Below are positions 8,714 to 19,568 of a stretch of 48,782 nt of DNA, in pieces (the first letter of the stretch is position 1; each line of letters starts with the position of its first letter). Source of the DNA: Mycobacterium sp. E3198 (GTDB taxonomy: Bacteria > Actinomycetota > Actinomycetes > Mycobacteriales > Mycobacteriaceae). The notes below the pieces were generated by a model. That model saw only the letters and a list, made by a program, of their open reading frames with translations. It did no database searches and was not told the DNA's origin. Where the stretch lies: contig NZ_LZIS01000056.1 of the NCBI RefSeq assembly GCF_001667015.1, positions 1 to 48,782 on the forward strand, in the 5' to 3' direction. Position numbers and translations under genes: made by a program.

Positions 8714-9789
8714 GACAGATCCTCATCGCGGTCGCCATCGCGCTGACCGTCTCGATCCTGTTGACGCCGGCGCTGATCCGGCTGTTCACCAAGCAGGGGT
8801 TCGGCCACCAGATCCGCGAGGACGGCCCGCCGACCCACCACGCCAAGCGCGGCACGCCGTCGATGGGCGGCGTGGCGATCCTGGCCGGCATCTGGGCGGG
8901 ATACCTGGGCACCCACCTGGCGGGGCTGGCGTTCGACGGCGAGGGCGTCTCGGCGTCGGGCCTGCTGGTGCTGGGCCTGGCCACCGTGCTGGGCGGGGTC
9001 GGGTTCCTCGACGACCTGATCAAGATCCGCCGGTCGCGCAACCTCGGGCTGAACAAGACGGCCAAGACGGTCGGCCAGATCGTCGCCGCGGTGCTGTTCG
9101 GGGTGCTGGTGCTGCAGTTCCGCAACGCCAACGGCCTGACCCCGGCCAGCGCGAACCTGTCCTACGTGCGCGAAATCGCCACCGTCACACTGGCTCCCGG
9201 GCTGTTCGTGCTGTTCTGCGTGGTGATCGTCAGCGCCTGGTCCAACGCGGTCAACTTCACCGACGGCCTGGACGGGCTGGCCGCGGGCTGCATGGCGATG
9301 GTCACCGCCGCCTACGTGCTGATCACTTTCTGGCAGTACCGCAACGCCTGCGTCACCGCGCCGGGGCTGGGCTGCTACAACGTGCGCGATCCGCTGGACC
9401 TGGCGCTCATCGCGGCCGCCACCGCCGGCGCCTGCATCGGCTTTTTGTGGTGGAACGCCGCGCCGGCCAAGATCTTCATGGGCGACACCGGGTCCCTGGC
9501 GCTGGGCGGGATCATCGCCGGCCTGTCGGTCACCAGCCGCACCGAGATCCTCGCCGTCGTGCTGGGCTCGCTGTTCGTCGCGGAGGTCACCTCCGTGGTG
9601 CTGCAGATCCTGGCCTTCCGCACCACCGGGCGCCGGGTGTTCCGGATGGCGCCCTTTCACCACCACTTCGAGCTGGCCGGCTGGGCCGAAACGACGGTGA
9701 TCATCCGCTTCTGGCTGCTCACCGCGATCGCCTGCGGCCTGGGCGTCGCCCTCTTCTACGGTGAGTGGCTGGCCACGATCGGTGCGTGA
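8710..9789 (+). CDS. mraY: MraY, phospho-MurNAc-pentapeptide translocase
   Basis: This integral membrane enzyme transfers phospho-MurNAc-pentapeptide to undecaprenyl phosphate, giving lipid I. The 359-residue product is full length, with about ten hydrophobic segments starting at [16 protein letters not shown]. Conserved signatures are present in order: the early cytoplasmic loop [12 protein letters not shown], the first acidic pair [32 protein letters not shown], and [14 protein letters not shown], whose triple histidine is part of the active site. GTG 8710 shares GTGA with the murF stop. The end overlaps murD by one base (TGATG). Confidence 0.97.
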   Translation: MRQILIAVAIALTVSILLTPALIRLFTKQGFGHQIREDGPPTHHAKRGTPSMGGVAILAGIWAGYLGTHLAGLAFDGEGVSASGLLVLGLATVLGGVGFLDDLIKIRRSRNLGLNKTAKTVGQIVAAVLFGVLVLQFRNANGLTPASANLSYVREIATVTLAPGLFVLFCVVIVSAWSNAVNFTDGLDGLAAGCMAMVTAAYVLITFWQYRNACVTAPGLGCYNVRDPLDLALIAAATAGACIGFLWWNAAPAKIFMGDTGSLALGGIIAGLSVTSRTEILAVVLGSLFVAEVTSVVLQILAFRTTGRRVFRMAPFHHHFELAGWAETTVIIRFWLLTAIACGLGVALFYGEWLATIGA

Positions 9790-11246
9790 TGAGCGGTCTT
9801 GACCCCCTGAGACCGGGCGCGCCCGTGCTGGTGGCCGGCGGCGGCGTGACCGGCCGGGCCGTGCTGGCCGCGCTGACCCGGTTCGGCGCCGCGCCGACCC
9901 TGTGCGACGACGACCCGGCCACGCTGCGCCGGTACGCCGAGGACGGCGTGGCCACCGCGTCGACGCCGACGGCGATGGGGCAGCTCGCGCACTACGCCCT
10001 GGTGGTGACCAGCCCCGGGTTCTCCCCGGCCACGCCGCTGCTGGCGGCCGCGGCCGCCGCCGGTGTGCCCATCTGGGGCGACGTCGAATTGGCCTGGCGG
10101 CTCGACGCCGCGGGCCACTACGGGCCGCCGCACCGCTGGCTGGCCGTGACCGGCACCAACGGCAAGACCACGACGACGTCGATGCTGCACGCCATGCTGA
10201 CCGCCGGGGGCGAAAGCAGCGTGCTGTGCGGCAACATCGGCGATCCGGTGCTGGACGTGCTCGAGGCGCCCGCCGACCTGCTGGCCGTCGAGCTGTCCAG
10301 CTTCCAGCTGCACTGGGCGCCCTCGCTGCGGCCCGAGGCCGGCGTCGTCCTCAACATCGCCGAGGACCACCTCGACTGGCATGCCACGATGGCCGACTAC
10401 ACCGCGGCGAAGGCACGGGTCCTGGGCGGCCGGGTGGCCGTCGTCGGGCTGGACGACGCCCGGGCCGCCGCGCTGCTGGCCACCGCCGCGGCGCCGGTCC
10501 GCGCCGGCTTCCGGCTCGGGGAGCCCGCCGCGGGCGAGCTCGGCGTGCGCGACGGCCAGCTGATCGACCGAGCCTTCGCCGACGACCTGGCACTGCTGGC
10601 GACCGAATCCATCCCGGTGCCGGGCCCGGTCGGCGTGCTCGACGCCCTGGCCGCGGCGGCCCTGGCCCGCAGCGTCGGGGTGCCCCCGGAGGCAATCGCC
10701 AGCGCCGTCAGAACGTTCCGGGTGGGCCGGCACCGGGCCGAGGTTGTCGCCGTCGCCGACGGGATCACCTACGTCGACGACTCGAAGGCCACCAACCCGC
10801 ACGCCGCCGAGGCGTCGCTGCGCGCCTACCCGCGCGTGGTGTGGGTGGCCGGCGGTTTGCTGAAGGGCGCCTCCGTGGACGCCGAGGTCGCCAGGGTGGC
10901 ATCCCGGCTGGTCGGCGCGGTGCTCATCGGCCGAGATCGTGGGCAGGTTGCAGAGGCGTTATCGCGACACGCGCCGGATGTCCCCGTCGTCCAGGTTGTG
11001 ACAGGCGAGGATGCTGATATGAATGCGACTGCTGTGGTTTCTGATACAGATGTGACAGAAGTGAGACCTTCGGGCGGGGACCTCGGCGCTCGCGTCATGA
11101 CCGCGGCCGTCGCCGCCGCCCGGCAGCTGGCCCGGCCCGGCGACACGGTGCTGCTGGCACCGGCCGGCGCGTCGTTCGACCAGTTCGCGGGCTACGCGGC
11201 CCGGGGCGACGCGTTCGCCGCCGCCGTGCGCGCGGCGACCCGGTAG
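9789..11246 (+). CDS. murD: MurD, UDP-MurNAc-L-alanine:D-glutamate ligase
   Basis: MurD adds D-glutamate to UDP-MurNAc-L-Ala. The product has 485 residues. The N-terminal nucleotide-binding fold starts [19 protein letters not shown]; the ATP loop GTNGKT has its lysine at 126; ELSSFQLHW and [10 protein letters not shown] follow, then the C-terminal [12 protein letters not shown]. The ATG overlaps the mraY stop as TGATG; a GTG three bases earlier is possible. The segment from about 10990 to 11075 ([14 protein letters not shown] and onwards) uses many A/T-ending codons unlike the rest, and encodes a poorly conserved surface stretch before the terminal region. Confidence 0.96.
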   Translation: MSGLDPLRPGAPVLVAGGGVTGRAVLAALTRFGAAPTLCDDDPATLRRYAEDGVATASTPTAMGQLAHYALVVTSPGFSPATPLLAAAAAAGVPIWGDVELAWRLDAAGHYGPPHRWLAVTGTNGKTTTTSMLHAMLTAGGESSVLCGNIGDPVLDVLEAPADLLAVELSSFQLHWAPSLRPEAGVVLNIAEDHLDWHATMADYTAAKARVLGGRVAVVGLDDARAAALLATAAAPVRAGFRLGEPAAGELGVRDGQLIDRAFADDLALLATESIPVPGPVGVLDALAAAALARSVGVPPEAIASAVRTFRVGRHRAEVVAVADGITYVDDSKATNPHAAEASLRAYPRVVWVAGGLLKGASVDAEVARVASRLVGAVLIGRDRGQVAEALSRHAPDVPVVQVVTGEDADMNATAVVSDTDVTEVRPSGGDLGARVMTAAVAAARQLARPGDTVLLAPAGASFDQFAGYAARGDAFAAAVRAATR

Positions 11247-12905
11247 GTGGGCGTGGCTAACGCGCTGACCCGGCGGCTGCGCCGGGGCAAGGCAATCGAG
11301 GGCGGCGCGCCCGAGCCGGGCGCGCCGGCGAACGAGTCCGACGCCTCGGACGCCGCGACGGACGTCATCGAAGCCGCCGCCGACCCGGCCGACGCCACGC
11401 CCCACGCGGGCGCCAGGGCCAGGCTGGTCGCGATGCCGGGCGGCCTGCGCAGCCGGTTCGGCGCGTGGCTGGGCCGGCCCATGACGTCGTTTCACCTGAT
11501 CATCGCCGTCACCGCGTTGCTGACGACGCTCGGACTGATCATGGTGCTGTCCGCCTCCGGGGTGCGCTCCTACGGCGCCGACGGGTCGGCCTGGATCATC
11601 TTCGCCAAGCAGGTCTTGTGGACGGTGATCGGGCTGATCGCGGCCTATGTCGCGATGCGGGTGTCGGTGCAGTTCATCCGGCGCGTCGCCTTCACCGGCT
11701 ACCTCATCACCATCATCCTGCTGGTGCTCGTGCTGGTTCCCGGGATCGGCAACCTGGCCAACGGCTCGCGCAAGTGGTTCGTGGTCGCCGGCTTCTCGAT
11801 GCAGCCCTCCGAGCTGGCCAAGATCGCGTTCGCCATCTGGGGCGCGCACCTGCTGGCGGCCCGGCGCATGGAGCGGGCCTCGCTGCGGGAGATGCTGATC
11901 CCGCTGGTCCCGGCCGCGGTCATCGCGCTGGCGCTGATCGTCGCCCAGCCCGACCTGGGCCAGACGGTGTCGCTGGGCATCATCCTGCTGGCCCTGCTCT
12001 GGTACGCCGGGCTGCCGCTGCGCGTCTTCGTCACCTCGCTGCTGGCCGTCTTCATGGCCGGCGCGGTGCTGGCGATGTCGGCCGGGTACCGCTCCGACCG
12101 GGTGCGGTCCTGGATCAACCCCGAGAACGACCCGCAGGACACCGGCTACCAGGCCCGGCAGGCGAAGTTCGCGCTGGCCCACGGCGGCATCTTCGGCGAC
12201 GGCCTCGGCCAGGGCGTCGCCAAGTGGAACTACCTGCCCAACGCCCACAACGACTTCATCTTCGCCATCATCGGCGAGGAGCTGGGCTTCATCGGTGCGT
12301 TCGGGCTGCTGGCCCTCTTCGGGCTGTTCGCCTACACCGGAATGCGGATCGCGCGCCGGTCGGCCGACCCGTTCCTGCGGTTGGTGACCGCCACCACGAC
12401 CATGTGGATCCTCGGCCAGGCGTTCATCAACATCGGCTACGTGATCGGCGTGCTGCCGGTCACCGGCCTGCAGCTGCCACTCATCTCCGCCGGCGGAACA
12501 TCAACGGCCGCAACGCTATTCATGATCGGCATCATGGCCAACGCGGCCCGACACGAACCGGAGGCGGTGGCCGCGCTGCGGGCCGGCCGTGACGACAGGG
12601 TGAACCAGCTGCTGCGCCTGCCGCTGCCCCGGCCGTACGTGCCGAGCCGCATCGAGGCCTTCCGCGACCGCAAGCGAGATGGTGCGCCGGCGCCCCGGCG
12701 GGCCCCCAAGGCGCCCGCCCGGAAGGCGCCGCGCGGCGCCGACAAGCCGCTGCGCAAGGCGGCCGGCCGGACGGCCGCCCGGCCGGCGCGCCAGTCTGGG
12801 GGCGCCGCGCGGGTGCGGGGAGGGCATCATGGAGCAAGCCAGCGGTACGCCGGGCAGCGTCCGACACGGCGAACACGCGCATTGGAAGGTCAGCGTTACG
12901 GGTGA
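11247..12905 (+). CDS. ftsW: FtsW, septal SEDS glycosyltransferase
   Basis: FtsW is a SEDS-family membrane enzyme that polymerises lipid II at the septum with PbpB. The 552 residues comprise a cytoplasmic N-terminal tail (about 1-75) rich in Ala and Asp, then ten hydrophobic segments from [20 protein letters not shown], and a very basic Arg/Ala/Pro-rich C-terminal tail of about 90 residues ending EGQRYG. SEDS signatures include [44 protein letters not shown] and SAGGTS. The start is GTG 11247, directly after the murD stop; GTG 11253 is possible. The end shares GTGA with murG. Tail length matches my memory of mycobacterial FtsW. Confidence 0.96.
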   Translation: MGVANALTRRLRRGKAIEGGAPEPGAPANESDASDAATDVIEAAADPADATPHAGARARLVAMPGGLRSRFGAWLGRPMTSFHLIIAVTALLTTLGLIMVLSASGVRSYGADGSAWIIFAKQVLWTVIGLIAAYVAMRVSVQFIRRVAFTGYLITIILLVLVLVPGIGNLANGSRKWFVVAGFSMQPSELAKIAFAIWGAHLLAARRMERASLREMLIPLVPAAVIALALIVAQPDLGQTVSLGIILLALLWYAGLPLRVFVTSLLAVFMAGAVLAMSAGYRSDRVRSWINPENDPQDTGYQARQAKFALAHGGIFGDGLGQGVAKWNYLPNAHNDFIFAIIGEELGFIGAFGLLALFGLFAYTGMRIARRSADPFLRLVTATTTMWILGQAFINIGYVIGVLPVTGLQLPLISAGGTSTAATLFMIGIMANAARHEPEAVAALRAGRDDRVNQLLRLPLPRPYVPSRIEAFRDRKRDGAPAPRRAPKAPARKAPRGADKPLRKAAGRTAARPARQSGGAARVRGGHHGASQRYAGQRPTRRTRALEGQRYG

Positions 12906-14107
12906 ACGGCACGATCAAACAGCCGGCCGGCGGGCTGGGGGGAAACCCCTCGCCCGCCGGTGCCGCATCATCGGTTGATTCGGCCCTGTCGGTGGTGCTG
13001 GCCGGCGGCGGCACGGCCGGCCACGTCGAGCCCGCGATGGCGGTCGCCGACGCGCTCAGCGCGCTGGATCCCCAGGTCCGCATCACCGCGCTGGGCACCC
13101 GACGCGGGCTGGAGACCCGGCTGGTGCCCGAGCGCGGCTATCAGCTCGAGCTGATCACCCCGGTGCCGCTGCCCCGCAAACCCAGCGGTGACCTGGCGCG
13201 GCTCCCGCCGAGGGTATGGCGCGCCGTCCGGGAGACCCGCGCGGTGCTCGACGCCGTCGACGCCGACGTCGTGATCGGCTTCGGGGGCTACGTGGCCGTG
13301 CCGGCGTACCTGGCCGCCCGCGGCGGGCTCGGGCGCAGGCGGCGCGTCCCGGTGGTGCTCCACGAGGCCAACGCCCGCGCCGGGCTGGCCAACCGGATCG
13401 GCGCCCGCAGCGCTGAGCGGGTGCTCTCGGCCGTGCCGGATTGCGGCCTGCCGCGCGCCGAGGTGGTCGGCGTGCCGATCCGGGCGACGCTCACCGCGTT
13501 GGACCGCGCGGCGTTGCGCGCCGAGGCGCGCCGGCACTTCGGTTTCGCCGACGACGCGCGGGTGCTGCTGGTGTTCGGCGGCTCGCAGGGCGCCGTCTCG
13601 CTCAACCGGGCCGTCTCCGGGGCGGCCGCCGAGCTGGCCGCCGCGGGCGTCAGCGTGCTGCACGCGCACGGACCCAAGAACACCCTCGACCTGCGCGAGC
13701 CCGGCCCCGGCGAGCCGCCCTACGTGGCGGTGCCCTACCTGGACCGGATGGACCTGGCCTACGCCGCGGCCGACCTGGCGATCTGCCGGTCCGGGGCGAT
13801 GACGGTCGCCGAAGTCTCGGCCGTCGGCCTGCCGGCGATCTATGTGCCGCTGCCGATCGGCAACGGCGAGCAGCGGCTCAACGCGCTGCCGGTGGTCAAC
13901 GCCGGCGGCGGCATGGTGGTCTCCGACGCCGCCCTGACCCCGGCCCTGGTCGCCCGCGAGGTGGCCGGCCTGCTCACCGACCCGCCGCGACTGGCGGCGA
14001 TGACGGCGGCCGCCGCGAGGGTGGGACACCCCGACGCGGCGCGCCGGGTGGCGCAGGCGGCGCTGGACATCGCGCGCCGGGCGCGGGTCGGCGGGAGAAC
14101 CACGTGA
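12902..14107 (+). CDS. murG: MurG, lipid II synthase (GlcNAc transferase)
   Basis: MurG adds GlcNAc from UDP-GlcNAc to lipid I on the inner membrane face, making lipid II. The 401 residues form a GT-B fold. The glycine-rich loop GGGTAGH is at 35-41, after a 30-residue non-conserved N-terminal extension, as in other mycobacteria. [31 protein letters not shown] and the donor-site [19 protein letters not shown] with [13 protein letters not shown] are all present. GTG 12902 overlaps the ftsW stop and the end overlaps murC, both as GTGA. Confidence 0.97.
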   Translation: MNGTIKQPAGGLGGNPSPAGAASSVDSALSVVLAGGGTAGHVEPAMAVADALSALDPQVRITALGTRRGLETRLVPERGYQLELITPVPLPRKPSGDLARLPPRVWRAVRETRAVLDAVDADVVIGFGGYVAVPAYLAARGGLGRRRRVPVVLHEANARAGLANRIGARSAERVLSAVPDCGLPRAEVVGVPIRATLTALDRAALRAEARRHFGFADDARVLLVFGGSQGAVSLNRAVSGAAAELAAAGVSVLHAHGPKNTLDLREPGPGEPPYVAVPYLDRMDLAYAAADLAICRSGAMTVAEVSAVGLPAIYVPLPIGNGEQRLNALPVVNAGGGMVVSDAALTPALVAREVAGLLTDPPRLAAMTAAAARVGHPDAARRVAQAALDIARRARVGGRTT

Positions 14108-15585
14108 CCGGCGAGCAGGCGCCGCCCGAGCTGCCCCCCGAATTGCACCGGGTGCACATGGTCGGCATCGGCGGAGCCGGAATGTCCGGCATCGCCCGCA
14201 TCCTGCTGGACCGGGGTGGGCTGGTGTCGGGGTCCGACGCCAAGGAGTCGCGCGGCTTGCACGCGCTGCGGGCCCGGGGTGCCCTGATCCGCATCGGGCA
14301 CGACGCGTCGTCGCTGGATCAGCTGCCCGGCGGCGTCACCGCGGTCATCACCACCCACGCCGCCATCCCGAAGACCAACCCCGAGCTGGTCGAAGCGCGC
14401 CGGCGCGGCATCCCGGTGATCCTGCGGCCGGCCGTGCTGGCCAGGCTGATGGCCGGTCGCACCACGCTGATGGTCACCGGCACGCACGGCAAGACGACCA
14501 CGACGTCGATGCTGATCGTGGCCCTGCAGCACTGCGGGCGGGACCCGTCGTTCGCCGTCGGCGGCGACCTGGGGGAGGCCGGCACCAACGCCCACCACGG
14601 CAGCGGCGACTGCTTCGTGGCCGAGGCCGACGAGAGCGACGGCTCGCTGCTGGAGTACACGCCCAACGTCGCGGTGGTCACCAACATCGAGACCGATCAC
14701 CTGGACTTCTACGGCAGCGCCGACGCCTACGTCGAGGTGTTCGACTCTTTCGTCGAGCGGCTCGCCCCCGGCGGAGCGCTCGTCGTGTGCACCGACGACC
14801 CGGGCGCCGCAGCGCTGGCCGAACGCACCGCCGCGCTGGGCATCCGGGTGCTGCGCTATGGCTCGGGCGGTGACGGGTTGGCGGCCACGCTGTTGTCGTG
14901 GGACCAGCAGGGCACCGAGGCCGTCGCACACATCCAGCTGGCCCCGGAGCCCCACCCGCGGGTGATGCGGCTGTCGGTGCCCGGGCGGCACATGGCGCTC
15001 AACGCGCTGGGTGCGCTGCTGGCGGCGATCGAGATCGGCGCCTCGGCCGATGCGGTGCTCGACGGGCTCGCCGGGTTCGAGGGCGTGCGCCGCCGATTCG
15101 AACTGGTCGGAGCCTCGGGAGCGGGCCAGGCCCCGGTGCGGGTGTTCGACGACTACGCCCACCACCCCACGGAGATCGGCGCCACGCTCGCGGCGGTCCG
15201 CGCGCTGCTCGACCAGAGCGGTGGGGGCCGCTGCATCGTGGTATTTCAGCCCCATTTGTATTCGCGCACAAAGGCTTTCGCGGCCGAGTTCGGTCGCGCG
15301 CTGGACGCCGCCGACGAGGTCTTCGTCCTCGACGTCTACGGAGCCCGCGAACAACCGCTCACCGGCGTCAGCGGGGCCACCGTCGCCGAGCACGTCAGCG
15401 CGCCGGTGCGCTATCTGGCGGACTTCTCGGCGGTCGCCGAGGAGGTCGCCGCGGCCGCGGGACCCGGCGACGTCGTCGTCACGATGGGCGCGGGTGACGT
15501 GACCCTGCTGGGGCCCGAGATCGTGACCGCGCTGCGGGTGCGGGCCAACCGCAGCGCGCCGGGCCGGCCCGGGGTGCTGCGATGA
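14104..15585 (+). CDS. murC: MurC, UDP-MurNAc:L-alanine ligase
   Basis: MurC starts stem-peptide synthesis by adding L-Ala to UDP-MurNAc. The 493-residue product is full length. The N-terminal dinucleotide-like loop [14 protein letters not shown] is at about 16-29; the ATP loop GTHGKT has K130; [21 protein letters not shown] and the late [11 protein letters not shown] are present. It begins at GTG 14104, inside the murG stop (GTGA). An open frame continues upstream over murG but is not MurC. The end overlaps the ftsQ ATG by 4 bp (ATGA). Confidence 0.97.
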   Translation: MTGEQAPPELPPELHRVHMVGIGGAGMSGIARILLDRGGLVSGSDAKESRGLHALRARGALIRIGHDASSLDQLPGGVTAVITTHAAIPKTNPELVEARRRGIPVILRPAVLARLMAGRTTLMVTGTHGKTTTTSMLIVALQHCGRDPSFAVGGDLGEAGTNAHHGSGDCFVAEADESDGSLLEYTPNVAVVTNIETDHLDFYGSADAYVEVFDSFVERLAPGGALVVCTDDPGAAALAERTAALGIRVLRYGSGGDGLAATLLSWDQQGTEAVAHIQLAPEPHPRVMRLSVPGRHMALNALGALLAAIEIGASADAVLDGLAGFEGVRRRFELVGASGAGQAPVRVFDDYAHHPTEIGATLAAVRALLDQSGGGRCIVVFQPHLYSRTKAFAAEFGRALDAADEVFVLDVYGAREQPLTGVSGATVAEHVSAPVRYLADFSAVAEEVAAAAGPGDVVVTMGAGDVTLLGPEIVTALRVRANRSAPGRPGVLR

Positions 15586-16514
15586 CCGAGCCGGACCAGC
15601 CCACCCCGGCCGGCCCCGAGCAGGCCGACGGCGTGATCACCGAGCCGATCGCGACGGGCGCGGGCGACGACGACGCGGCGCCGGCCCAGGAGGCCGACTT
15701 CGAGGGCCCACGCCGGCGGGCCCGCCGCGAGCGGGCGGAGCGCCGCGCCGCCCAGGACCGCGCCCGGGCCATCGAGGAGGCCCGCCGCGAGGCCAAGCGC
15801 CGGGCCAGCGGTCGCATCGTCAACCAACCCAAACCCGCCACGCGGGGCGTCGTCCGGGGCCTGAAGATGCTGCTGGGCAGCGTCATCGTGGCCGTCGTCG
15901 GGGTCGGCCTCGGACTCATCCTCTACTTCACGCCGGCGATGTCGGCGCGCAACATCGTCGTCACGGGGACCGGAACGGTGACCCGCGAGGAGGTGCTCGA
16001 CGCGGCGAAGGTGCGGCCCGGCACGCCGCTGCTGCAGATCAACACCAACCAGGTCGCCGAGCGGGTGGCCGCGATCCGGCGGGTGGCCAGCGCCCGGGTG
16101 CAGCGCCAGTACCCGTCGGCCCTGCGGATCACCATCGTCGAGCGAGTCCCGTTGGTGGTCAAGGACTTTCCGGACGGCCCGCACCTGTTCGACCGCGACG
16201 GCGTCGACTTCGCGACGGCCCCGCCGCCGCCCGCGCTGCCGTACCTCGACGTGGAGAATCCCGGGCCGACCGACCCGGCGACCAAGGCCGCGCTCCAGGT
16301 GCTGATCGCGCTGCGTCCCGAGGTCGCGAGCCAGGTCGCCCGCATCGCGGCCCCGTCGGTGGCCTCGATCACGCTGACGCTGGGCGACGGCCGGGTGGTG
16401 ATCTGGGGGACCACCGACCGCACCGAGGAGAAGGCCGAAAAGCTGGCCGCGCTGCTGACGCAGCCCGGCAAGACCTACGACGTGTCCAGCCCCGACCTGC
16501 CGACCGTCAAGTAG
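15582..16514 (+). CDS. ftsQ: FtsQ, division protein with POTRA domain
   Basis: FtsQ is a bitopic divisome scaffold of 310 residues. A long charged cytoplasmic tail (1-92) is acidic to about 40 and then Arg/Ala-rich ([15 protein letters not shown]). One membrane helix runs from about 95 to 116, followed by an extracytoplasmic POTRA domain (about 120-190: [19 protein letters not shown]) and the FtsQ beta domain with [14 protein letters not shown]. The ATG start overlaps the murC stop. This is the last gene of the overlapping run; a 21-bp hairpin and a separate ftsZ leader follow. Confidence 0.94.
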   Translation: MTEPDQPTPAGPEQADGVITEPIATGAGDDDAAPAQEADFEGPRRRARRERAERRAAQDRARAIEEARREAKRRASGRIVNQPKPATRGVVRGLKMLLGSVIVAVVGVGLGLILYFTPAMSARNIVVTGTGTVTREEVLDAAKVRPGTPLLQINTNQVAERVAAIRRVASARVQRQYPSALRITIVERVPLVVKDFPDGPHLFDRDGVDFATAPPPPALPYLDVENPGPTDPATKAALQVLIALRPEVASQVARIAAPSVASITLTLGDGRVVIWGTTDRTEEKAEKLAALLTQPGKTYDVSSPDLPTVK

Positions 16515-16545
16515 CGCGGCCGCGCTCGCGCCGACCTGCCCCGTC

Positions 16546-16601
16546 GAGCGTCACGCCAGCGTGGCGGACGACGCCGAATGCCACGCTGGCGTGACGCTCG
16601 G
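16546..16601. terminator. 21-bp perfect inverted repeat after ftsQ
   Basis: The arms 16546-16566 (CGAGCGTCACGCCAGCGTGG plus C) and 16581-16601 are perfectly complementary over 21 bp with a 14-base loop. No T-run follows, so it would be an intrinsic-like terminator of the GC-rich mycobacterial kind, a transcript stabiliser, or a protein site. It separates the mur operon from the ftsZ leader. A stem of the same length follows the PEBP gene near 25.9 kb. Confidence 0.6.
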
Positions 16602-16696
16602 GCGGCAGCCGAGAGAAAAATTTGCGTGCGACGCGTCGGCGCGCCTGCGGGATAAGCGCGCGTACTACCCATACCGTTCTGTTTGCGCGGAACTAC

Positions 16697-16720
16697 TTGA
16701 CATAACTCTAACTCTATGGT
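16697..16720 (+). promoter_or_regulatory. Promoter-like segment upstream of ftsZ
   Basis: TTGACA (16697-16702) and TATGGT (16715-16720) stand in an otherwise GC-rich region about 60-80 bases before ftsZ. The 12-base spacing is too short for them to form one standard promoter, so at most one of them belongs to a real one. In mycobacteria ftsZ is known to have several promoters, some inside ftsQ. The short AACTCTAACTC and GTTGAGGTTGAG tracts nearby could partly pair in the leader RNA. Confidence 0.3.
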
Positions 16721-16775
16721 TGAGGTTGAGGGTTTGCCAGGCCGACACACCGAGTCCCACCAGGGAGGAAGACGA

Positions 16776-17930
16776 ATGATGACCCCCCCGCACAACTACT
16801 TGGCCGTCATCAAGGTTGTGGGTATCGGTGGCGGCGGCGTCAACGCCGTCAACCGGATGATCGAACAGGGCCTCAAAGGCGTGGAGTTCATCGCAATCAA
16901 CACCGACGCCCAGGCGCTGTTGATGAGCGACGCCGACGTCAAGCTCGACGTCGGTCGCGACTCCACCCGCGGGCTCGGCGCCGGGGCCGACCCGGAGGTC
17001 GGGCGCCGGGCCGCCGAGGACGCCAAGGACGAGATCGAAGAGCTGCTGCGCGGGGCGGACATGGTGTTCGTCACCGCCGGCGAGGGCGGTGGCACCGGCA
17101 CCGGCGGGGCGCCCGTCGTCGCCAGCATCGCCCGCAAGCTGGGCGCGCTGACCGTCGGCGTGGTCACCCGGCCGTTCTCCTTCGAGGGCAAGCGGCGAGG
17201 CAATCAGGCCGAAAGCGGCATCGCCTCGTTGCGGGAGAGCTGCGACACGCTCATCGTCATCCCCAACGACCGGCTGCTGCAGATGGGCGACGCCGCGGTA
17301 TCGCTGATGGACGCGTTCCTCAGCGCTGACGAGGTGCTGCTCAACGGCGTGCAGGGCATCACCGACCTGATCACCACCCCGGGCCTGATCAACGTCGACT
17401 TCGCCGACGTCAAGGGCATCATGTCCGGCGCCGGCACCGCGCTGATGGGCATCGGGTCGGCGCGCGGCGAGGGCCGCTCGCTCAAGGCTGCCGAGATCGC
17501 GATCAACTCGCCGCTGCTGGAGGCGTCGATGGAGGGCGCCCAGGGCGTGCTGATGTCGATCGCCGGCGGCAGCGACCTGGGCCTGTTCGAGATCAACGAG
17601 GCGGCCTCGCTGGTGCAGGACGCCGCCCATCAGGACGCCAACATCATCTTCGGCACCGTGATCGACGACTCGCTGGGCGACGAGGTGCGCGTCACCGTCA
17701 TCGCCGCGGGCTTCGAGGCCAGCGGACCCGGACGCAAGCCGGTCACCGGGGCGGGCGCCGGCGACAAGGGCGGCGCCCACCGTATCGAGGCGGCGAAGGC
17801 CGGCAAGCTCAGCTCCACGCTGTTCGAGCCCGTCGACGCGGTCAGCGTTCCCGTTCACACCAACGGTTCGACGCTGAATATCGGTGGCGACGACGACGAC
17901 GTCGACGTGCCGCCCTTCATGCGCCGCTGA
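16776..17930 (+). CDS. ftsZ: FtsZ, tubulin-like division GTPase
   Basis: FtsZ forms the Z ring that recruits the divisome. The product is 384 residues from ATG 16776 (GGAGG 7 bases upstream), or 383 from the adjacent ATG 16779, which matches the usual [10 protein letters not shown] start. The tubulin signature GGGTGTG is at 104-110, preceded by the NTDAQAL loop and followed by [11 protein letters not shown] and NVDFADVK. The C-terminal linker is slightly longer than the M. tuberculosis one as I recall it. It ends in the acidic peptide [13 protein letters not shown], which in mycobacteria binds SepF and FtsW. pgeF follows 5 bp after the stop. Confidence 0.98.
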   Translation: MMTPPHNYLAVIKVVGIGGGGVNAVNRMIEQGLKGVEFIAINTDAQALLMSDADVKLDVGRDSTRGLGAGADPEVGRRAAEDAKDEIEELLRGADMVFVTAGEGGGTGTGGAPVVASIARKLGALTVGVVTRPFSFEGKRRGNQAESGIASLRESCDTLIVIPNDRLLQMGDAAVSLMDAFLSADEVLLNGVQGITDLITTPGLINVDFADVKGIMSGAGTALMGIGSARGEGRSLKAAEIAINSPLLEASMEGAQGVLMSIAGGSDLGLFEINEAASLVQDAAHQDANIIFGTVIDDSLGDEVRVTVIAAGFEASGPGRKPVTGAGAGDKGGAHRIEAAKAGKLSSTLFEPVDAVSVPVHTNGSTLNIGGDDDDVDVPPFMRR

Positions 17931-17935
17931 GTCTC

Positions 17936-18715
17936 ATGTCGGTGACAACCGGACCCCGGCGCGCGTCGGGGCGGCGTGGCCGACATCGATTTTCGGATAC
18001 TGGTCGTGTGAGCGTTCGCATCCGGCGGGTGACGACCACCCGCGCGGGCGGTGTCTCGGCGCCCCCGTTCGACACCTTCAATCTCGGCGACCATGTCGGC
18101 GACGACCCGGCCGCGGTGGCCGCGAACCGCAAGCGGCTGGCCGCCGCCCTGGGCCTCGGCGCCCACCGGATCGTGTGGATGAACCAGGTCCACGGCGATC
18201 GGGTCGAGGTGGTCGACGGCCCGCAGAGCGCCGCCGTCGACGAGACCGACGCATTGGTGACCGCGACGGCGCGCCTGGCGCTGGCGGTGGTGACCGCCGA
18301 CTGCGTGCCGGTGCTGCTGGCCGACGCGCGCGCCGGTGTGGTCGCCGCGGCGCACGCCGGCCGCGTCGGCGCGCAGCGCGGGGTGGTGACGCGCGCGGTC
18401 GAGGCGATGGTGGCGCGCGGCGCGCGGGCCGGCGACATCTCGGTGCTGCTCGGCCCCGCGGTCAGCGGCCGCAACTACGAGGTGCCCGCCGCGATGGCCG
18501 ACGAGGTCGAGGCGGCGCTGCCGGGCAGCCGCACCACCACCGCGGCCGGCACCCCCGGACTCGACCTGCGCGCCGGAATCGCTTGCCAGCTCCGCGATTT
18601 GGGAGTCACGGCGATCGACACCGATCCGCGCTGCACGGTGGACGACCCGAGCCTGTTCAGTCATCGGCGGGACGCCCCGACCGGGCGGCTGGCCTCGCTG
18701 ATCTGGATGGAGTGA
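17936..18715 (+). CDS. pgeF: PgeF/YfiH-family peptidoglycan editing factor (laccase-like)
   Basis: Members of the DUF152/multicopper polyphenol oxidase-like family are metal enzymes, shown in E. coli to correct muropeptide precursors carrying L-Ser in place of L-Ala. The 259-residue product has the three conserved metal ligands: H86 (NQVHGDRV), C123 (TADCVPV) and H140 (AAHAGR). GPAVSGRNYEVP and FSHRRDAPTGR are also conserved. ATG 17936 is 5 bp after ftsZ; GTG 18008 (235 residues, VSVRIRRVTTTRAGG) is an equally possible start, and neither has a clear ribosome site. The order ftsZ-pgeF-yggS-sepF is standard in Gram-positives. Confidence 0.88.
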   Translation: MSVTTGPRRASGRRGRHRFSDTGRVSVRIRRVTTTRAGGVSAPPFDTFNLGDHVGDDPAAVAANRKRLAAALGLGAHRIVWMNQVHGDRVEVVDGPQSAAVDETDALVTATARLALAVVTADCVPVLLADARAGVVAAAHAGRVGAQRGVVTRAVEAMVARGARAGDISVLLGPAVSGRNYEVPAAMADEVEAALPGSRTTTAAGTPGLDLRAGIACQLRDLGVTAIDTDPRCTVDDPSLFSHRRDAPTGRLASLIWME

Positions 18716-18719
18716 CGGC

Positions 18720-19502
18720 ATGGCGGGGGACATGCCTGCCCACGATCGCGGCGACCGCGAATCGGAATTGACGCATGCGTTGGCCGCCGTGCGATCGCGA
18801 CTTGCGGCGGCCGCGGAAGCGGCGGGTCGCAATGTCAGCGAAATTGAACTTCTCCCAATTACCAAATTCTTTCCAGCAACCGATGTTGCGATTTTGTCTC
18901 GATTGGGTTGTCGCTGCGTTGGCGAATCGCGCGACCAGGAAGCCACGGCGAAGGTCGCCGAAGTCGCTCGGTTGGCCGGCACTTCCGGGCGGGACGACTT
19001 GCGGAATATGCACTGGCACATGGTGGGCCGGATTCAACGGAACAAGGCGCGCTCGCTGGCGCAGTGGGCACACACCGCCCACTCGATCGACAGCACCCGC
19101 CTGGTCGCCGCGCTCGACCGGGCGGTGTCCGCGGCGCGGGCCGACGGGCGCCGGCACGAGCCGCTGCGCGTCTATGTCGAGATCAGCCTGGACGGCGACG
19201 TGTCGCGCGGCGGCGTCGACATCACCGCGACCGGCGCCGTCGACGAGGTCTGCGCGCGGGTCGCGGACTCCCCGGGCCTGGAGCTGCTGGGGCTGATGGG
19301 CATCCCGCCGCTGGACTGGGACCCCGCTCGGGCCTTTGACCTGCTGCGATCCGAGCACTGCCGGGTGCTGGATTCGCACCCGAACGCGCTGGGGCTGTCC
19401 GCGGGCATGTCCAATGACTTCGAAATCGCCGTCAAACATGGTTCGACATGTGTGCGTGTCGGTACCGCGCTATTGGGTCCGAGGCGGCTACCGTCACCGT
19501 GA
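18720..19502 (+). CDS. YggS/PLPBP-family pyridoxal phosphate homeostasis protein
   Basis: This single-domain TIM-barrel PLP carrier without known catalytic activity is thought to balance vitamin B6 pools. The 260-residue product has its PLP lysine at K49 in LPITKFFP, then FVGES-like CVGESRDQEA, HMVGRIQRNKA, VYVEISLDG and GLSAGMSNDFEIAVKHGST, which binds the phosphate. The start lies 4 bp after pgeF. Codons from about 18830 to 18950 are unusually A/T-rich compared with the rest of the gene and cover the PLP lysine. Its place between pgeF and sepF is conserved among Gram-positive dcw clusters. Confidence 0.92.
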   Translation: MAGDMPAHDRGDRESELTHALAAVRSRLAAAAEAAGRNVSEIELLPITKFFPATDVAILSRLGCRCVGESRDQEATAKVAEVARLAGTSGRDDLRNMHWHMVGRIQRNKARSLAQWAHTAHSIDSTRLVAALDRAVSAARADGRRHEPLRVYVEISLDGDVSRGGVDITATGAVDEVCARVADSPGLELLGLMGIPPLDWDPARAFDLLRSEHCRVLDSHPNALGLSAGMSNDFEIAVKHGSTCVRVGTALLGPRRLPSP

Positions 19503-19568
19503 GTAGTCACTGTAGTCACACCTTCATCACAGACACCAATACTCCCAGGGGCTAGAAGGGTTTACGCG

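Noticed and set aside
5592..9666. Very long minus-strand open frames opposite murE, murF and mraY
   Set aside because: They are antisense shadows typical of high-GC genes; their translations are Arg/Gly/His-rich with no family features.
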